Origin: Bradyrhizobium manausense
Lineage (GTDB): Bacteria; Pseudomonadota; Alphaproteobacteria; Rhizobiales; Xanthobacteraceae
Assembly: GCF_018129685.1 (NCBI RefSeq)
Contig: NZ_JAFCLG010000001.1
Coordinates: forward strand, 620,001 to 684,000
Reading direction: 5' to 3'
DNA length: 64,000 nt
In this document: positions 39,681 to 48,894 of the stretch, in pieces
Numbering within the stretch: the stretch's first letter is position 1
How the letters are laid out: each line of letters starts with the position of its first letter
Made by a program: the position numbers and the translations under genes
Notes under the pieces: generated by a model
Seen by the model: the letters and a program-made list of their open reading frames with translations, nothing else
What the model was told of the DNA's origin: nothing
Database searches by the model: none

Positions 39681-39932
39681 CTATCCGCCTTCCAACGCTT
39701 TCTTCACCTCGCTGTCGGGCCAGGGCTCGCCTGCCACGATGACCCGGATTCGGCTTTGGTCGGTGGTATTCACCAGCACATGCGAACACACTCTGTCGCC
39801 GCTGGGCTCCAGGTCCAAATCCGTTTCGGGTTTCCAGCTCAGTGTCGCGGCGAGGTCGCCGGGAAAAATCTGCCAGCATGATCCGTCGTCGAGCTCGACG
39901 ACGTGGCTTTCAGCATGTGCGCGTATCTTCAT
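39681..39932 (-). CDS. Hypothetical protein, 83 aa
   Basis: MKIRAHAESHVVELDDGSCW, then QIFPGDLAATLSWKPETDLD and RIRVIVAGEPWPDSEVKKAL: a small soluble mostly-beta protein. The frame is clean and the composition protein-like. No domain recognised. It is convergent with the MarR gene. Confidence 0.6.
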   Translation of the reverse strand: MKIRAHAESHVVELDDGSCWQIFPGDLAATLSWKPETDLDLEPSGDRVCSHVLVNTTDQSRIRVIVAGEPWPDSEVKKALEGG

Positions 39933-39992
39933 TCCGCCCCGAAGTCTCGTTGAGGAAGGCGGGCCCCGGCGACCTGCCGAGGCCCTACTTCG

Positions 39993-40247
39993 TCAATCGT
40001 TGTCGTGATGAATGACGGTCTTGCTGCGGTTGCCGAATTCATCTTCCTTCTTGATCACGGTGGTCCGGTCGGCTGGCGCACGCTCCTTGATGACCGTGGT
40101 GCGATCACGGTCGCGGTCGCGATACTCGTGGGACTCGCCCACGGTCACCCCGGCACCGACCGGGCCAACGTGAACACCGACCTCGTCCGCGAACGCTGGA
40201 GCCGCGATAGCCGTCACCATGGCAGCCGCAAACAGATATTTCCGCAT
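39993..40247 (-). CDS. Small secreted charged protein
   Basis: 84 residues from the ATG at 40247, which follows GAGGAGGACGAG. A signal peptide (MRKYLFAAAMVTAIAAPAFA) leads to a short glycine/valine stretch (VGVHVGPVGAGVTVG) and a charged tail with the repeat RTTVIKERAPADRTTVIKKE. The repeated RTTVIK unit and many Arg/Asp/Lys residues suggest an extended periplasmic or surface protein. No family recognised beyond similar small secreted proteins of Bradyrhizobium. Confidence 0.6.
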   Translation of the reverse strand: MRKYLFAAAMVTAIAAPAFADEVGVHVGPVGAGVTVGESHEYRDRDRDRTTVIKERAPADRTTVIKKEDEFGNRSKTVIHHDND

Positions 40248-40381
40248 CTCGTCCTCCTCGATTGTGTGCGGAGGAAATGCGGGAATGCGACACTTTGTTC
40301 CCGGGAACGCAACGTCGAAAGCCTGTCCCACTTGTTCCAGGAACCGCCCACAGGAGCCGTGTTTCGCGCTACCATGGCCGC

Positions 40382-41602
40382 ATGAAACAAGCTGATTCCT
40401 CGGCCCCTCGCATTACCCGCCGTGCCCTCCTTGGCATAGCCGCCTCGCTGGCAATTCCATCGCATGCACTTGCGTCACCTCCGGGCTTCGACGAATGGCG
40501 CGAGGCTTTTCGCGCACGCGCCATGGCGAAAGGTATTTCGGCTGCGACCTGGCAGCGAGCCATGGCACGGGTGGAGCCCGACATGAGCGTGTTCAAGCAG
40601 ATGCGCAACCAGCCCGAATTCCACGAGCAGGTCTGGCAGTACATCAACCGCCGCGTCTCCGACTGGCGCATCATCAACGGCAAGATCGCACTGAAGAACA
40701 ACGAAGCACTGTTCGCGCGCATCGAGCGCGATTTCGGTGTCGAGCGCGGCACGCTGCTGGCGCTGTGGGGCGTGGAGTCTGCTTACGGCGATCCGCTGGT
40801 GCAGCAGAACCACATGACGCCCGTGTTTCCCTCGCTCGCCGCGCTTGCCTGGAACGAACCGCGCCGCAAGGCCTATTGGGAAGCCGAACTGCTGAATGCG
40901 CTTCGCATCGTCGACAAGGGCTGGAGCACGCCCGAAGAGATGCAGGGCTCCTGGGCCGGCGCGATGGGGAATTCGCAATGGATGCCGGAGGTGTGGCTCA
41001 ATGTCGGCATCGACTATGACGGCGACGGCAAGGTCTCGCCATTCGGCAAGCCCGACGACGCGCTGGGGTCGACGGCAAAATATCTCGTCAATCGCGGCAA
41101 ATGGCGCCGTGGCGAACACTGGGGCTACGAGGTGCGCAGCGCCGGCGAGATGAACGGCAGCCGCACCTATGCGGCATGGCAGGCGGCGGGCGTCACGCGC
41201 GCCGACGGCCAGCCGTTCCCGCAACCGAACGCATCCGCGCAGATGTGGACACCGGTCGCGGGTGGACCGAGCTTCCTGCTGGGGCCGAATTTCTACGCGG
41301 TGAAGAGCTACAATCCCTCGATGAACTATGCGCTGGCGATCTGCCATCTCGGCGACCGCTGCCTCGGCGCGCCGCCCTTCATCCAGCCCTTCCCCGGCTC
41401 CGAGCGCGCCCTCACGCTCGCAGAGGTGCAGGAGATGCAGACGCGCCTGACCAAGGCGGGCTTTGACACCGGCGGCACCGATGGTCGCGTCGGCAACGAT
41501 ACCATGAAGGCGATCAAGGATTTTCAGCAGCGCGCCGGCATCGCGCCCGCCGATGGCTATGGCGGGCTGAAGGTGCTCGCGAAGCTGCGGCAGGGATCGT
41601 AA
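40382..41602 (+). CDS. Lytic murein transglycosylase (MltB-like) with PG-binding domain
   Basis: 406 residues from the ATG at 40382. The N-terminus RITRRALLGIAASLAIP is Tat-like (twin Arg) followed by a hydrophobic stretch and ASPPG. The SLT_2 domain covers about 35-325, with the catalytic Glu in WGVESAYGD and GAMGNSQWMPEVWL. A C-terminal peptidoglycan-binding domain (about 345-405) has LTLAEVQEMQTRLTKAGFDT and MKAIKDFQQRAGI. It cleaves the MurNAc-GlcNAc bond to form 1,6-anhydroMurNAc in the periplasm during wall remodelling. Confidence 0.9.
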   Translation: MKQADSSAPRITRRALLGIAASLAIPSHALASPPGFDEWREAFRARAMAKGISAATWQRAMARVEPDMSVFKQMRNQPEFHEQVWQYINRRVSDWRIINGKIALKNNEALFARIERDFGVERGTLLALWGVESAYGDPLVQQNHMTPVFPSLAALAWNEPRRKAYWEAELLNALRIVDKGWSTPEEMQGSWAGAMGNSQWMPEVWLNVGIDYDGDGKVSPFGKPDDALGSTAKYLVNRGKWRRGEHWGYEVRSAGEMNGSRTYAAWQAAGVTRADGQPFPQPNASAQMWTPVAGGPSFLLGPNFYAVKSYNPSMNYALAICHLGDRCLGAPPFIQPFPGSERALTLAEVQEMQTRLTKAGFDTGGTDGRVGNDTMKAIKDFQQRAGIAPADGYGGLKVLAKLRQGS

Positions 41603-41608
41603 ACAGCG

Positions 41609-42400
41609 TCAGTGCCGGTATTGCGGCTCTTCCGCGTCGAGCTGACGGCGGATCGCAGCCAGATGCAACCGTGCGGATTCGGAATCGCCCTCACGCATCT
41701 GCTTGTAGGTCGCGGCCGCGATTGCGGGATCGACCGGCAGCACCTTGCGTCCCGTCGACATCGCCAGCACCTGCACTTCGGCCGCGCGTTCGAGGTAGTA
41801 GAGATCGTCCCACGCTTCCGCGATCGTCGGCGCCAGCACCATCACGCCGTGATGCTTCATGAAGACGATGTCGGCGTCGCCCACGGCCGATGCAATCCGG
41901 GCGCCTTCGCTGGCGTCGAGCGCGAGGCCGTTATAATCGCGGTCCACCGCGGTGCGTCCGTAGAACTTCAGCGCGGTCTGCCCGGCCCAGATCAGCGGGT
42001 CGCCCTCAATCATCGACAATGCCGTCGCATAAGGCATATGGCTGTGGAAGGCGACCCTGGCGCGCGGCAGGCGCTTGTGCATCTCGGCATGGATGTAGAA
42101 CGCGGTTGCTTCGGGTTCGCCCTCGCCGTCGAGCACATGACCGTGGAAATCGCAGATCAGGAGTCTTGAGGCAGTCAGCTCGCGAAAGGCGTAGCCGTAA
42201 GGGTTGACCAGGAACAGATCATCGTGGCCCGGCACCACGGCCGAGAAGTGGTTGCAAATGCCCTCCTCAAAGCCGTTGCGCGCGGCCATGCGGAAGCAGG
42301 CGGCGAGATCCTCGCGCGCGGTACGGATTGCGTCGGTGGCGAGGTCCGGGCGGTTTGAGCGGACCGGCGCTGGTGAGGCGGCGTGAAGGCTGTGCGCCAT
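41609..42400 (-). CDS. Class II aldolase/adducin family protein
   Basis: 263 residues. The zinc-binding and substrate regions of the fuculose-aldolase-like fold are present: ICNHFSAVVPG, ARVAFHSHMPYATALS (the HxH) and FMKHHGVMVLAP (third His). Family members act on sugar phosphates or hydroxy-acids; the large bacterial subgroup with this length is mostly uncharacterised. An SDR gene lies 96 bases upstream on the same strand, so aldol chemistry and an alcohol/ketone oxidation may belong to one small pathway. Confidence 0.8.
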   Translation of the reverse strand: MAHSLHAASPAPVRSNRPDLATDAIRTAREDLAACFRMAARNGFEEGICNHFSAVVPGHDDLFLVNPYGYAFRELTASRLLICDFHGHVLDGEGEPEATAFYIHAEMHKRLPRARVAFHSHMPYATALSMIEGDPLIWAGQTALKFYGRTAVDRDYNGLALDASEGARIASAVGDADIVFMKHHGVMVLAPTIAEAWDDLYYLERAAEVQVLAMSTGRKVLPVDPAIAAATYKQMREGDSESARLHLAAIRRQLDAEEPQYRH

Positions 42401-42496
42401 GGCGAAGGAGACCTCTTTCGGGCAGGGACCGGCAGCGTTTTACAGCGCCGATGCCTGCGCGTCAGCCCCCGCGACGGCCACCCTGCCCTGCGTCTC

Positions 42497-43306
42497 TCAC
42501 GCCCGCCGCGGCACTCCGCCGGCATTCATGCCGCCGTCGATAACGAGCTCACTGCCGGTGACGTAGCGCGAGGCATCCGACGCCAGATACAGCACGCCGG
42601 AGGCAATTTCGGCGGCCTGTCCCGCACGGCCGAGCGGCGTCGCGACCTTGGCGCGCTCCTCCGGATCGATCGGCGCGTTCTGGCCGGCACCCGTCGCGCC
42701 CGTCGGGATCTTGCCCCAGATCGGGGTATCGATGATCCCGGGATGGACCGAATTGACGCGGATACCGTCGCCGGCTGCCGCGCACTCCATCGCGATCGAT
42801 TTGGCGAACAGCCGCACGCCGCCCTTGGTCGCCGAATAAGCCGAGAGCCCCGGCGCACCGCGCAAGCCCGCAAGCGACGACATCATCACGATCGAACCAC
42901 CGCCATGCTTGCGCATCAGCGGAAGGCAATGCTTGACCGACAGGAAGACGCCGTCGAGGTTGATCGCATTCTGCCTGCGCCAGTCAGTGAGCGTCATGTC
43001 GGTGATCGACGGCACGGCAATGCCGATGCCGGCATTGGAGACCATGACGTCGAGTCGGCCGTAACGCTTCGCGACCTCCTCGACAATCTCGATCCAGCGC
43101 TCCTCGCTGGTGACGTCCTGCTCCAGGAAGATCGCCTTGCCGCCGGCATTCGTCACGCGCTTGACGAGTTCGGGCCCGCGCAGCTCGTCGATGTCGGTGA
43201 TGACCACAGTGGCGCCTTCGCGCGCGAACAGCTCGACGATCGCCTCGCCAATGCCAGACGCACCGCCTGTCACCAGCGCGACCTTGCCCTCAATCTGCCC
43301 TGCCAT
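42497..43306 (-). CDS. Short-chain dehydrogenase/reductase
   Basis: 269 residues from the ATG at 43306, spaced well after AGGGGAG; a GTG two codons earlier is too close to the ribosome site. The classical SDR motifs are complete: TGGASGIGEAI (cofactor loop), NAG (VSNAGIGIA), catalytic Ser (MMSSLAG), Tyr-x3-Lys (YSATKGG) and VNSVHPGIIDTP. Asp in VVITDID at the end of strand 2 indicates NAD preference. Its partner is probably the class II aldolase downstream. The substrate is unknown. Confidence 0.9.
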   Translation of the reverse strand: MAGQIEGKVALVTGGASGIGEAIVELFAREGATVVITDIDELRGPELVKRVTNAGGKAIFLEQDVTSEERWIEIVEEVAKRYGRLDVMVSNAGIGIAVPSITDMTLTDWRRQNAINLDGVFLSVKHCLPLMRKHGGGSIVMMSSLAGLRGAPGLSAYSATKGGVRLFAKSIAMECAAAGDGIRVNSVHPGIIDTPIWGKIPTGATGAGQNAPIDPEERAKVATPLGRAGQAAEIASGVLYLASDASRYVTGSELVIDGGMNAGGVPRRA

Positions 43307-43340
43307 GTTCACTCCCCTTCTTTTTGTTTGTCTGAGACCG

Positions 43341-45182
43341 CTATCTAATCACCGATGGCCCCTGATCCGGTAGCGCGATGTCGATGACGCGGAACTGGAC
43401 GCGCTCGGCGCCCTGATAGCGATCAACCGACAGCGAGCCTGCGACGTGCAGTTGCTGGCCGCGATTGGCGAGCAGCGCATTGCCGAGCTTCTGGCCGACC
43501 GAACGAAACGCGATGCCGTTGACGATGGCGCCATCGCCCGACTTGAATCTTAGTCTCAAATGCGCCTGTCCGACCTCATCGGCAAAGACCAGCTGATGCG
43601 CCGGCAGCGCCAGCACCGGCTCCGGATTGCCGCTGCCGAAGGGTCCTGCACGATTGAGCGTGCTCGCAAGCTCCGGCGTCACCGCGCGCGCCGAGATCGC
43701 GCCGTCGATGTAGAGCTCGTTGACGTGACGCGCCTCGGCGACATCCTGCGCCAGTGCGTTTTCGAGATAGGCACGGAATTCAGCGAGCTTCTCTTTCCGC
43801 AGCGTCACGCCCGCGGCCATCGCGTGGCCCCCGCCTTTCAACAGAATACCGTCAGCCACGGCCTGCCGTACCGCCTTGCCGAGATCGACGCCGACGATCG
43901 AGCGACCCGAGCCGGTGCCGATGCCGCCAGGCTCGAGCGCGATCGCAAAAGCGGGCCGCGAGAACTTCTCCTTCAGCCGCGATGCAACGAGGCCGACCAC
44001 GCCGGGATGCCAGCCCTCGGACGCGGTCACGATCACGCCCAGCTTGTCCTCGAGGCCGATCGACGCCAGCGCCTCGGCTTCGGCCTGGGCCTCGGCAGCC
44101 TGTTCGATGACGCGGCGCTCGCCGTTCAGACGGTCGAGCTCGGCCGCGATCCGCGCAGCCTCGACGCTGTCGCCTTCCAGCAGCAGTCGCACCCCGAGAT
44201 CGGCGCGGCCGATGCGCCCCCCCGCATTGACGCGCGGCCCCAGCATGAAGCCGAGATGCCAGGCCTCCGGCGGGCCATTGAGCCGCGCCACGTCCATCAG
44301 CGCGGTATGGCCGATATGGTCGCGCCGCCGCATCGCGATCAGGCCCTTGGCGACGAAGGCCCGATTCAAACCAATCAGCGGCGCGACGTCGGCGACGGTG
44401 CCGAGTGCGACGTGATGCAGCATGCCGAGCAGATCGGGCTCGGGCATTTCCGCAGTCCAGAAGCCGCGCTGCCGAAGTTCGCGATTGACCGCGACCAGCG
44501 TGACCAGCACGAGGCCGACGGCAGCGAGATGGCCGAGGCCGGAGAGATCGTCGAGCCGGTTCGGGTTGACCAGCGCATCGACCTCAGGAAGCACATCGCC
44601 GGGCTGGTGGTGGTCGATCACGACCACGGACATGCCGAGGCGCTTCGCCTCCGCCAGCGGTTCGATGCTGGTGGTGCCGCAATCGACGGTGACGAGCAGC
44701 GTGGCGCCCTTGGCCGCCAGGCCGCGCACGGCTTCGACGTTGGGGCCATAGCCTTCAAAAATGCGGTCGGGAATGTGGATCAGCGGGTCGAGCCCGCAAT
44801 GGCGCAAGTGCCAGGCGAGCAGCGCCGCCGACGTTGCGCCGTCGACGTCATAGTCGCCGAAGATCGCGACGGTTTCGCCCGTCACGGCGGCAGCCGCGAT
44901 GCGTTTCGATGCGGCTTCCATCTCCGTGATCGTGAACGGATCGGGCAGCAATTTGCGGATGGTCGGATCGAGGAAATCGGGTACGGCGTCGATGTCGACG
45001 CCGCGCCCGGCGAGCACGCGTGCCAGCAGTTCCGGCAGTTGGTGACGCTGCACGATGGCGAGCGCCGTGGCGGCGCCGCGCGCATCCAGCCGGGTGCGCC
45101 AGAGCTTGTCGGTGAGCGAGCGCGCCACGCCAAGGAAGGCCTGGGGCGTTTCGACGGGCAAGGCGGTAGCGGGCGGCGTCAT
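43341..45182 (-). CDS. recJ: Single-stranded-DNA-specific exonuclease RecJ
   Basis: 613 residues, full length. DHH-superfamily motifs: FGDYDVDGATSAALL (motif I, about 108-122), VTVDCGT (motif II), VIDHHQPG (motif III, DHH at 190-192) and the DHHA1 domain with GGGHAMAAG. The C-terminal OB fold completes the enzyme. It degrades ssDNA 5' to 3' in recombination and repair, with Mn/Mg. In many relatives recJ follows glpX; here glpX is about 15 kb away. Confidence 0.95.
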   Translation of the reverse strand: MTPPATALPVETPQAFLGVARSLTDKLWRTRLDARGAATALAIVQRHQLPELLARVLAGRGVDIDAVPDFLDPTIRKLLPDPFTITEMEAASKRIAAAAVTGETVAIFGDYDVDGATSAALLAWHLRHCGLDPLIHIPDRIFEGYGPNVEAVRGLAAKGATLLVTVDCGTTSIEPLAEAKRLGMSVVVIDHHQPGDVLPEVDALVNPNRLDDLSGLGHLAAVGLVLVTLVAVNRELRQRGFWTAEMPEPDLLGMLHHVALGTVADVAPLIGLNRAFVAKGLIAMRRRDHIGHTALMDVARLNGPPEAWHLGFMLGPRVNAGGRIGRADLGVRLLLEGDSVEAARIAAELDRLNGERRVIEQAAEAQAEAEALASIGLEDKLGVIVTASEGWHPGVVGLVASRLKEKFSRPAFAIALEPGGIGTGSGRSIVGVDLGKAVRQAVADGILLKGGGHAMAAGVTLRKEKLAEFRAYLENALAQDVAEARHVNELYIDGAISARAVTPELASTLNRAGPFGSGNPEPVLALPAHQLVFADEVGQAHLRLRFKSGDGAIVNGIAFRSVGQKLGNALLANRGQQLHVAGSLSVDRYQGAERVQFRVIDIALPDQGPSVIR

Positions 45183-45457
45183 GATTCGAGGTTCAGATCG
45201 TCAGGGATGCGCAACGGCGCGGTGGCCGCATCCGGCCCGCTGGATTGACCGGCAATCCCAGGCCAATTGCAATGTCCGCGGCCCACAAAGCGGTGGATTG
45301 CCGGCTTGCTGGGCGGTCTGACTACCATTTGAGCAGCGACGCGGACAGCAAATTAAGTGGGCGTTAGCGGGAATCTTCGAAATCTACTGATATTCGATCT
45401 GTGATTTTTAGTTCCGGGTTCATTGCAGGTCAGGCCTCATTGCCAAGGAATGCCCCG

Positions 45458-46534
45458 ATGTCTGCTGCGCTGGGTCTGAAAGCCAGGTCCGTTACCACCG
45501 AAACTGCTGACGACGATTCCGACATTTCCGCGCTGATCAACCGCCTCACCGCGGAGGTCAACCAGATCGCGGTCGACAAGACCAAGTCGATCCAGCAGAT
45601 CACCAACCAGATGAAGATGCTGGCGCTGAACGCGCTGATCGAGAGCTCGCGGGCCGGCGCGCAGGGCGCCGGCTTCGCGGTGGTGGCGCAGGAGGTGCGC
45701 GGGGTCGGCCAGCAGGTCGAGACCATCGCCCGCGAGCTCGAGACCCAGCTGACCAAACGCACCGGCGATCTCGTCGCCTCGATCGAGCGCATGAGCCGGC
45801 GCTCGCGCGGCGAACGCATGATGGACCTGTCCCTCAACGCGATCGAGCTGATCGACCGCAACCTCTATGAGCGCACCTGCGACGTGCGCTGGTGGGCGAC
45901 CGACTCCGCCGTGGTCGATTGCGCGGCCTCGCCCGCCCCGGAAGCCGTCAGCTACGCCTCGCAGCGCCTCGGCGTCATCCTCGGTGCCTACACCGTCTAT
46001 CTCGACCTCTGGCTCTGCGACCTCGACGGCAACGTGATCGCCAATGGTCGCGCCGATCGTTTTCGCGTGGTCGGCCAGAACGTCGCCCACACCAAATGGT
46101 TTCGCGAGGCGAAGACGCTGCGCTCCGGCGACGACTATGTCGCCGGCGACGTCGAGAACCAGCCGCTGCTCGGCAACGCCCAGGTTGCGACCTACTGCGC
46201 CAGCGTCCGCGCCGGCGGCCAGGCCAACGGCACGCCGGTCGGCGTGCTCGCCATCCATTTCGACTGGGAGCCGCAGGCGCGCGCGATCGTGCAGGGCGTC
46301 CGCGTCGGCGACGCCGACAAGGCCCGCGTGCTGCTGGTCGACTCGAACTTTCGCGTGATCGCCGCCTCCGACGGCCAGGGCATTCTCAGCGAGCGCATCA
46401 CGCTCTCACTCAACGGCCAGAGCTCGGGCTTCTATCACGATCACTCAGGCGCGATGATCGCCTTCCATGCGACACCGGGCTACGAGACCTATCGCGGGCT
46501 CGGTTGGTACGGCGTGATCATCTGCGCGGCCTGA
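45458..46534 (+). CDS. Soluble MCP-like receptor with reversed domain order
   Basis: 358 residues from the ATG at 45458; no membrane segment. The N-terminal ~130 residues hold a piece of the chemoreceptor signalling hairpin: IQQITNQMKMLALNALIESS and FAVVAQEVR, about residues 45-81, the part that contacts CheA/CheW. The C-terminal part (about 155-355) reads as a Cache-type sensor: VYLDLWLCDLDGNVIANGRA, HTKWFREAKTLRSGDDYVAG, GVLAIHFDWEPQA and VLLVDSNFRVIAAS. Normal receptors have sensor first, two membrane helices and signalling last. It could sense a cytoplasmic ligand. Confidence 0.7.
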   Translation: MSAALGLKARSVTTETADDDSDISALINRLTAEVNQIAVDKTKSIQQITNQMKMLALNALIESSRAGAQGAGFAVVAQEVRGVGQQVETIARELETQLTKRTGDLVASIERMSRRSRGERMMDLSLNAIELIDRNLYERTCDVRWWATDSAVVDCAASPAPEAVSYASQRLGVILGAYTVYLDLWLCDLDGNVIANGRADRFRVVGQNVAHTKWFREAKTLRSGDDYVAGDVENQPLLGNAQVATYCASVRAGGQANGTPVGVLAIHFDWEPQARAIVQGVRVGDADKARVLLVDSNFRVIAASDGQGILSERITLSLNGQSSGFYHDHSGAMIAFHATPGYETYRGLGWYGVIICAA

Positions 46535-46664
46535 TGCTTTCAGCCATCCAGCCCCAGGCCGTAAAAACAACCCCATGCACAGTAGCGGCGGGTTGTTTTC
46601 ATGGCGATTTTTCCCGTGCTGTTGGGTGCCTCGCGAGATCCGGCGCCACCGGCCTTCCGCAGCT

Positions 46665-47693
46665 CTATCTTGCGGCGTTGGGATAGCTACCTTCGGTGAA
46701 CACCACCGGCGTGCCTTTCGCCACGCTGGCGGCGACGCGCTCGGCGTCCCAGTTGGTGAGACGCACGCAGCCATGCGATTGCGCCTTGGAGATGTTTTGC
46801 GGCGATGGCGTGCCGTGGATGCCATAACCGTCGGCGGACAGGTTGATCCACATCGTGCCGACAGGATTGTTCGGGCCCGGGCCGATCTTGAAGGGTTTTC
46901 GCGAATGAACGCCCTTGAAATGATAGGCGGGATTGTAGCGATAGGTCGGATTTGGATCGATCTCGGTGACCTTCAGCGTGCCCGAGGGCGACGGCTTCTC
47001 CTCGCTGCCGACACTCGCCGGATAGAACCCGATCAGCCCATTCGACTTGTCGAGCAGTTTCACGGTCTGCCTGGCCTTGTCGACCTCAACTCTATCGGCC
47101 TTGGCGGGCATCGCGCTCCCGCCGTCGTCGTTGGTGTCGACGACAGCGATGGTCTCGCCGGCACGATCGAAATGACGCCCCGGATTGAGCGCGGCCAGCA
47201 GCTGCTCGCTCATGTGGAACTTCTCGGCCAATTCCTCCCGCGGGCTGGTATAGCCGAGCTTCGGAATGGCCTTCATCTCCTCCATCTTCGACGGAAGCTT
47301 GCGCAGGAACGGGCCTGCGACGTCGTTGGCGGTGATGGTGTAGGTCATTGTCGGTGGCCGGGTGTCCGTCTGAAGCGCGGTCCAGACGTCATCCGTCAGG
47401 TCATCCGAGTTCGGCAATTGGCGCGCTTCGGCATAGGCGCGAAGCGCCTTTCTGGCGTTCTCTCCGAACCTGCCGTCGATCTCGCCAGGCGAGAAATGCG
47501 CCCTGTCGAGCAGAACCTGCAGGCGAACTCCTGCCGGAGTAGGCTTCTCGTTCGACAGGGTCTTCTTGGAAGGCGCTGCGGAAGCGATTGCGGCCGCATC
47601 CATTCCGGTGGCGCGCGCCGGCGCGGCCGCCCAAGCAAAGAGCGTGACGGCAAAAGCAATCTTCCACGCTGCGCGCGGCACCTTTTCGGCCAT
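46665..47693 (-). CDS. L,D-transpeptidase (YkuD) with peptidoglycan-binding domain
   Basis: 342 residues from the ATG at 47693 ([14 protein letters not shown]), with a signal peptide ending ARA. An N-terminal peptidoglycan-binding-like domain ([20 protein letters not shown]) and an intermediate LysM-like region ([16 protein letters not shown]) lead to the YkuD catalytic core. There [10 protein letters not shown] and SHGCVRLTN supply the catalytic His and Cys. It forms 3-3 cross-links or anchors proteins to peptidoglycan in the periplasm. Confidence 0.9.
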   Translation of the reverse strand: MAEKVPRAAWKIAFAVTLFAWAAAPARATGMDAAAIASAAPSKKTLSNEKPTPAGVRLQVLLDRAHFSPGEIDGRFGENARKALRAYAEARQLPNSDDLTDDVWTALQTDTRPPTMTYTITANDVAGPFLRKLPSKMEEMKAIPKLGYTSPREELAEKFHMSEQLLAALNPGRHFDRAGETIAVVDTNDDGGSAMPAKADRVEVDKARQTVKLLDKSNGLIGFYPASVGSEEKPSPSGTLKVTEIDPNPTYRYNPAYHFKGVHSRKPFKIGPGPNNPVGTMWINLSADGYGIHGTPSPQNISKAQSHGCVRLTNWDAERVAASVAKGTPVVFTEGSYPNAAR

Positions 47694-47783
47694 GTTCCAG
47701 CTCCGACGTGAATATGTTCGCCGGGTTGGCAACTCGACTCGACCGCGGAAGTTTCCAGTTTTTCCTGACCGGCGCGGCGCGCG

Positions 47784-47889
47784 CTAAAGCGCGATGAGAT
47801 TTGGGTTGAATCGTCATCACGCTTTAGGTTGTTGTTTGAGCATGATCCTTTCGGAAAACCGCTGCACACTTTTCCGGATCATGCTCTGG
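47784..47889. repeat. Dispersed repeat, copy A (abuts the pdxA-like stop)
   Basis: Starts CTAAAGCGCGATGAGATTTG and contains two hairpins: the AAAGCGCGATGA/TCATCACGCTTT arms and GCATGATCC...GGATCATGC. It ends one base before the minus-strand stop of the PdxA-like gene. A very similar copy lies at 58995-59099. Confidence 0.75.
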
Positions 47890-48894
47890 TCAAGCGCTGC
47901 GCCGCACAGCCATCTCCGCCGCAAGCAGCACCGCCGCGCGGCTGGCGCCTGTTGATGCGATGCCCTGGCCTGCGATGTCGTAGGCGGTGCCGTGCGCGGG
48001 CGTGCAGATCGGGAACGGGAAGCCGCCGAGCAAGGTGACGCCGCGGTCGAACCCCATCAGCTTCATCGCGATCTGGCCTTGGTCGTGATACATGGTCAGC
48101 ACCGCGTCGAAGGCGCCGGCCTTGGCGCGCAGGAACACCGTGTCGGCCGGAAACGGGCCCTCCACGGCGATGCCGTCGCGCTGGCCGGCCTCGACCACCG
48201 GCGCGATGACGTCGATCTCCTCTCGACCAAAATTGCCGCCGTCGCCGGCGTGCGGGTTGAGACCGGCGACCGCAATGCGCGGTCGCGCAAAGCCCGCATC
48301 GCGCATGCAGGCATCCGTCAGTTTCAGGGCGCGCTGGATGCGCTCTCCCGACAGTTTTGACGCGACGTCCTTGAGAGGGATATGCGAGGTGACGCGCGCG
48401 TTCCAGAGCTCGCCCAGGACATTGAATTCGCTGGCCGGCGTCTTGAGGCCGGCGACTTCGGCCGAGAACGCGATCTCGTCGTCATAGTCGGCGCGGGCAT
48501 AGCGCATCGCTTGCTTGTTGAAAGGTGTGAAGCAGACCGCATCGACGCGGCCGTCGCGGGCAAGCTCGAGTGCGCGCCGGTAACTCGTCAGCGCGAATGT
48601 CCCGCCGGCAAGGGTCGCGGTCTTCGGCTGGACGTCGCTCGGATCGAGATGACCGAGATCGATGAACAGCGCATCGCCCATAGCGCCGCGAAAATCAGCC
48701 CCCTGCTCGGCCCTTGTCAGCTCCGGCGTAACGCCCGCGACGCGCGCGCCCTCATCGAAGATGCGGCGATCGCCGATCACGACGAGGCGGCAGCGGCTGC
48801 GGATCTCGTCCATCGCCACGAGTTTTGCGGTCAGCTCGGGGCTGATGCCGGCGGGATCTCCCATTGCCAGCGCAATGAGCGGCTTTGCGGTCAT
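47890..48894 (-). CDS. pdxA: PdxA-family NAD-dependent dehydrogenase
   Basis: 334 residues of the 4-hydroxythreonine-4-phosphate dehydrogenase family. Motifs: LAMGDPAGISPELTAK, GGTFALTSYRRAL, CFTPFNKQAM, and the metal/substrate HAGDGG and YHDQGQIAMK. It overlaps tctA by four bases and lies at the end of a catabolic operon, not near pyridoxine genes. It is therefore better read as a PdxA2-type paralogue that oxidises a hydroxy-acid or dihydrodiol in the degradation of the imported substrate. True vitamin B6 synthesis cannot be excluded. Confidence 0.8.
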   Translation of the reverse strand: MTAKPLIALAMGDPAGISPELTAKLVAMDEIRSRCRLVVIGDRRIFDEGARVAGVTPELTRAEQGADFRGAMGDALFIDLGHLDPSDVQPKTATLAGGTFALTSYRRALELARDGRVDAVCFTPFNKQAMRYARADYDDEIAFSAEVAGLKTPASEFNVLGELWNARVTSHIPLKDVASKLSGERIQRALKLTDACMRDAGFARPRIAVAGLNPHAGDGGNFGREEIDVIAPVVEAGQRDGIAVEGPFPADTVFLRAKAGAFDAVLTMYHDQGQIAMKLMGFDRGVTLLGGFPFPICTPAHGTAYDIAGQGIASTGASRAAVLLAAEMAVRRSA

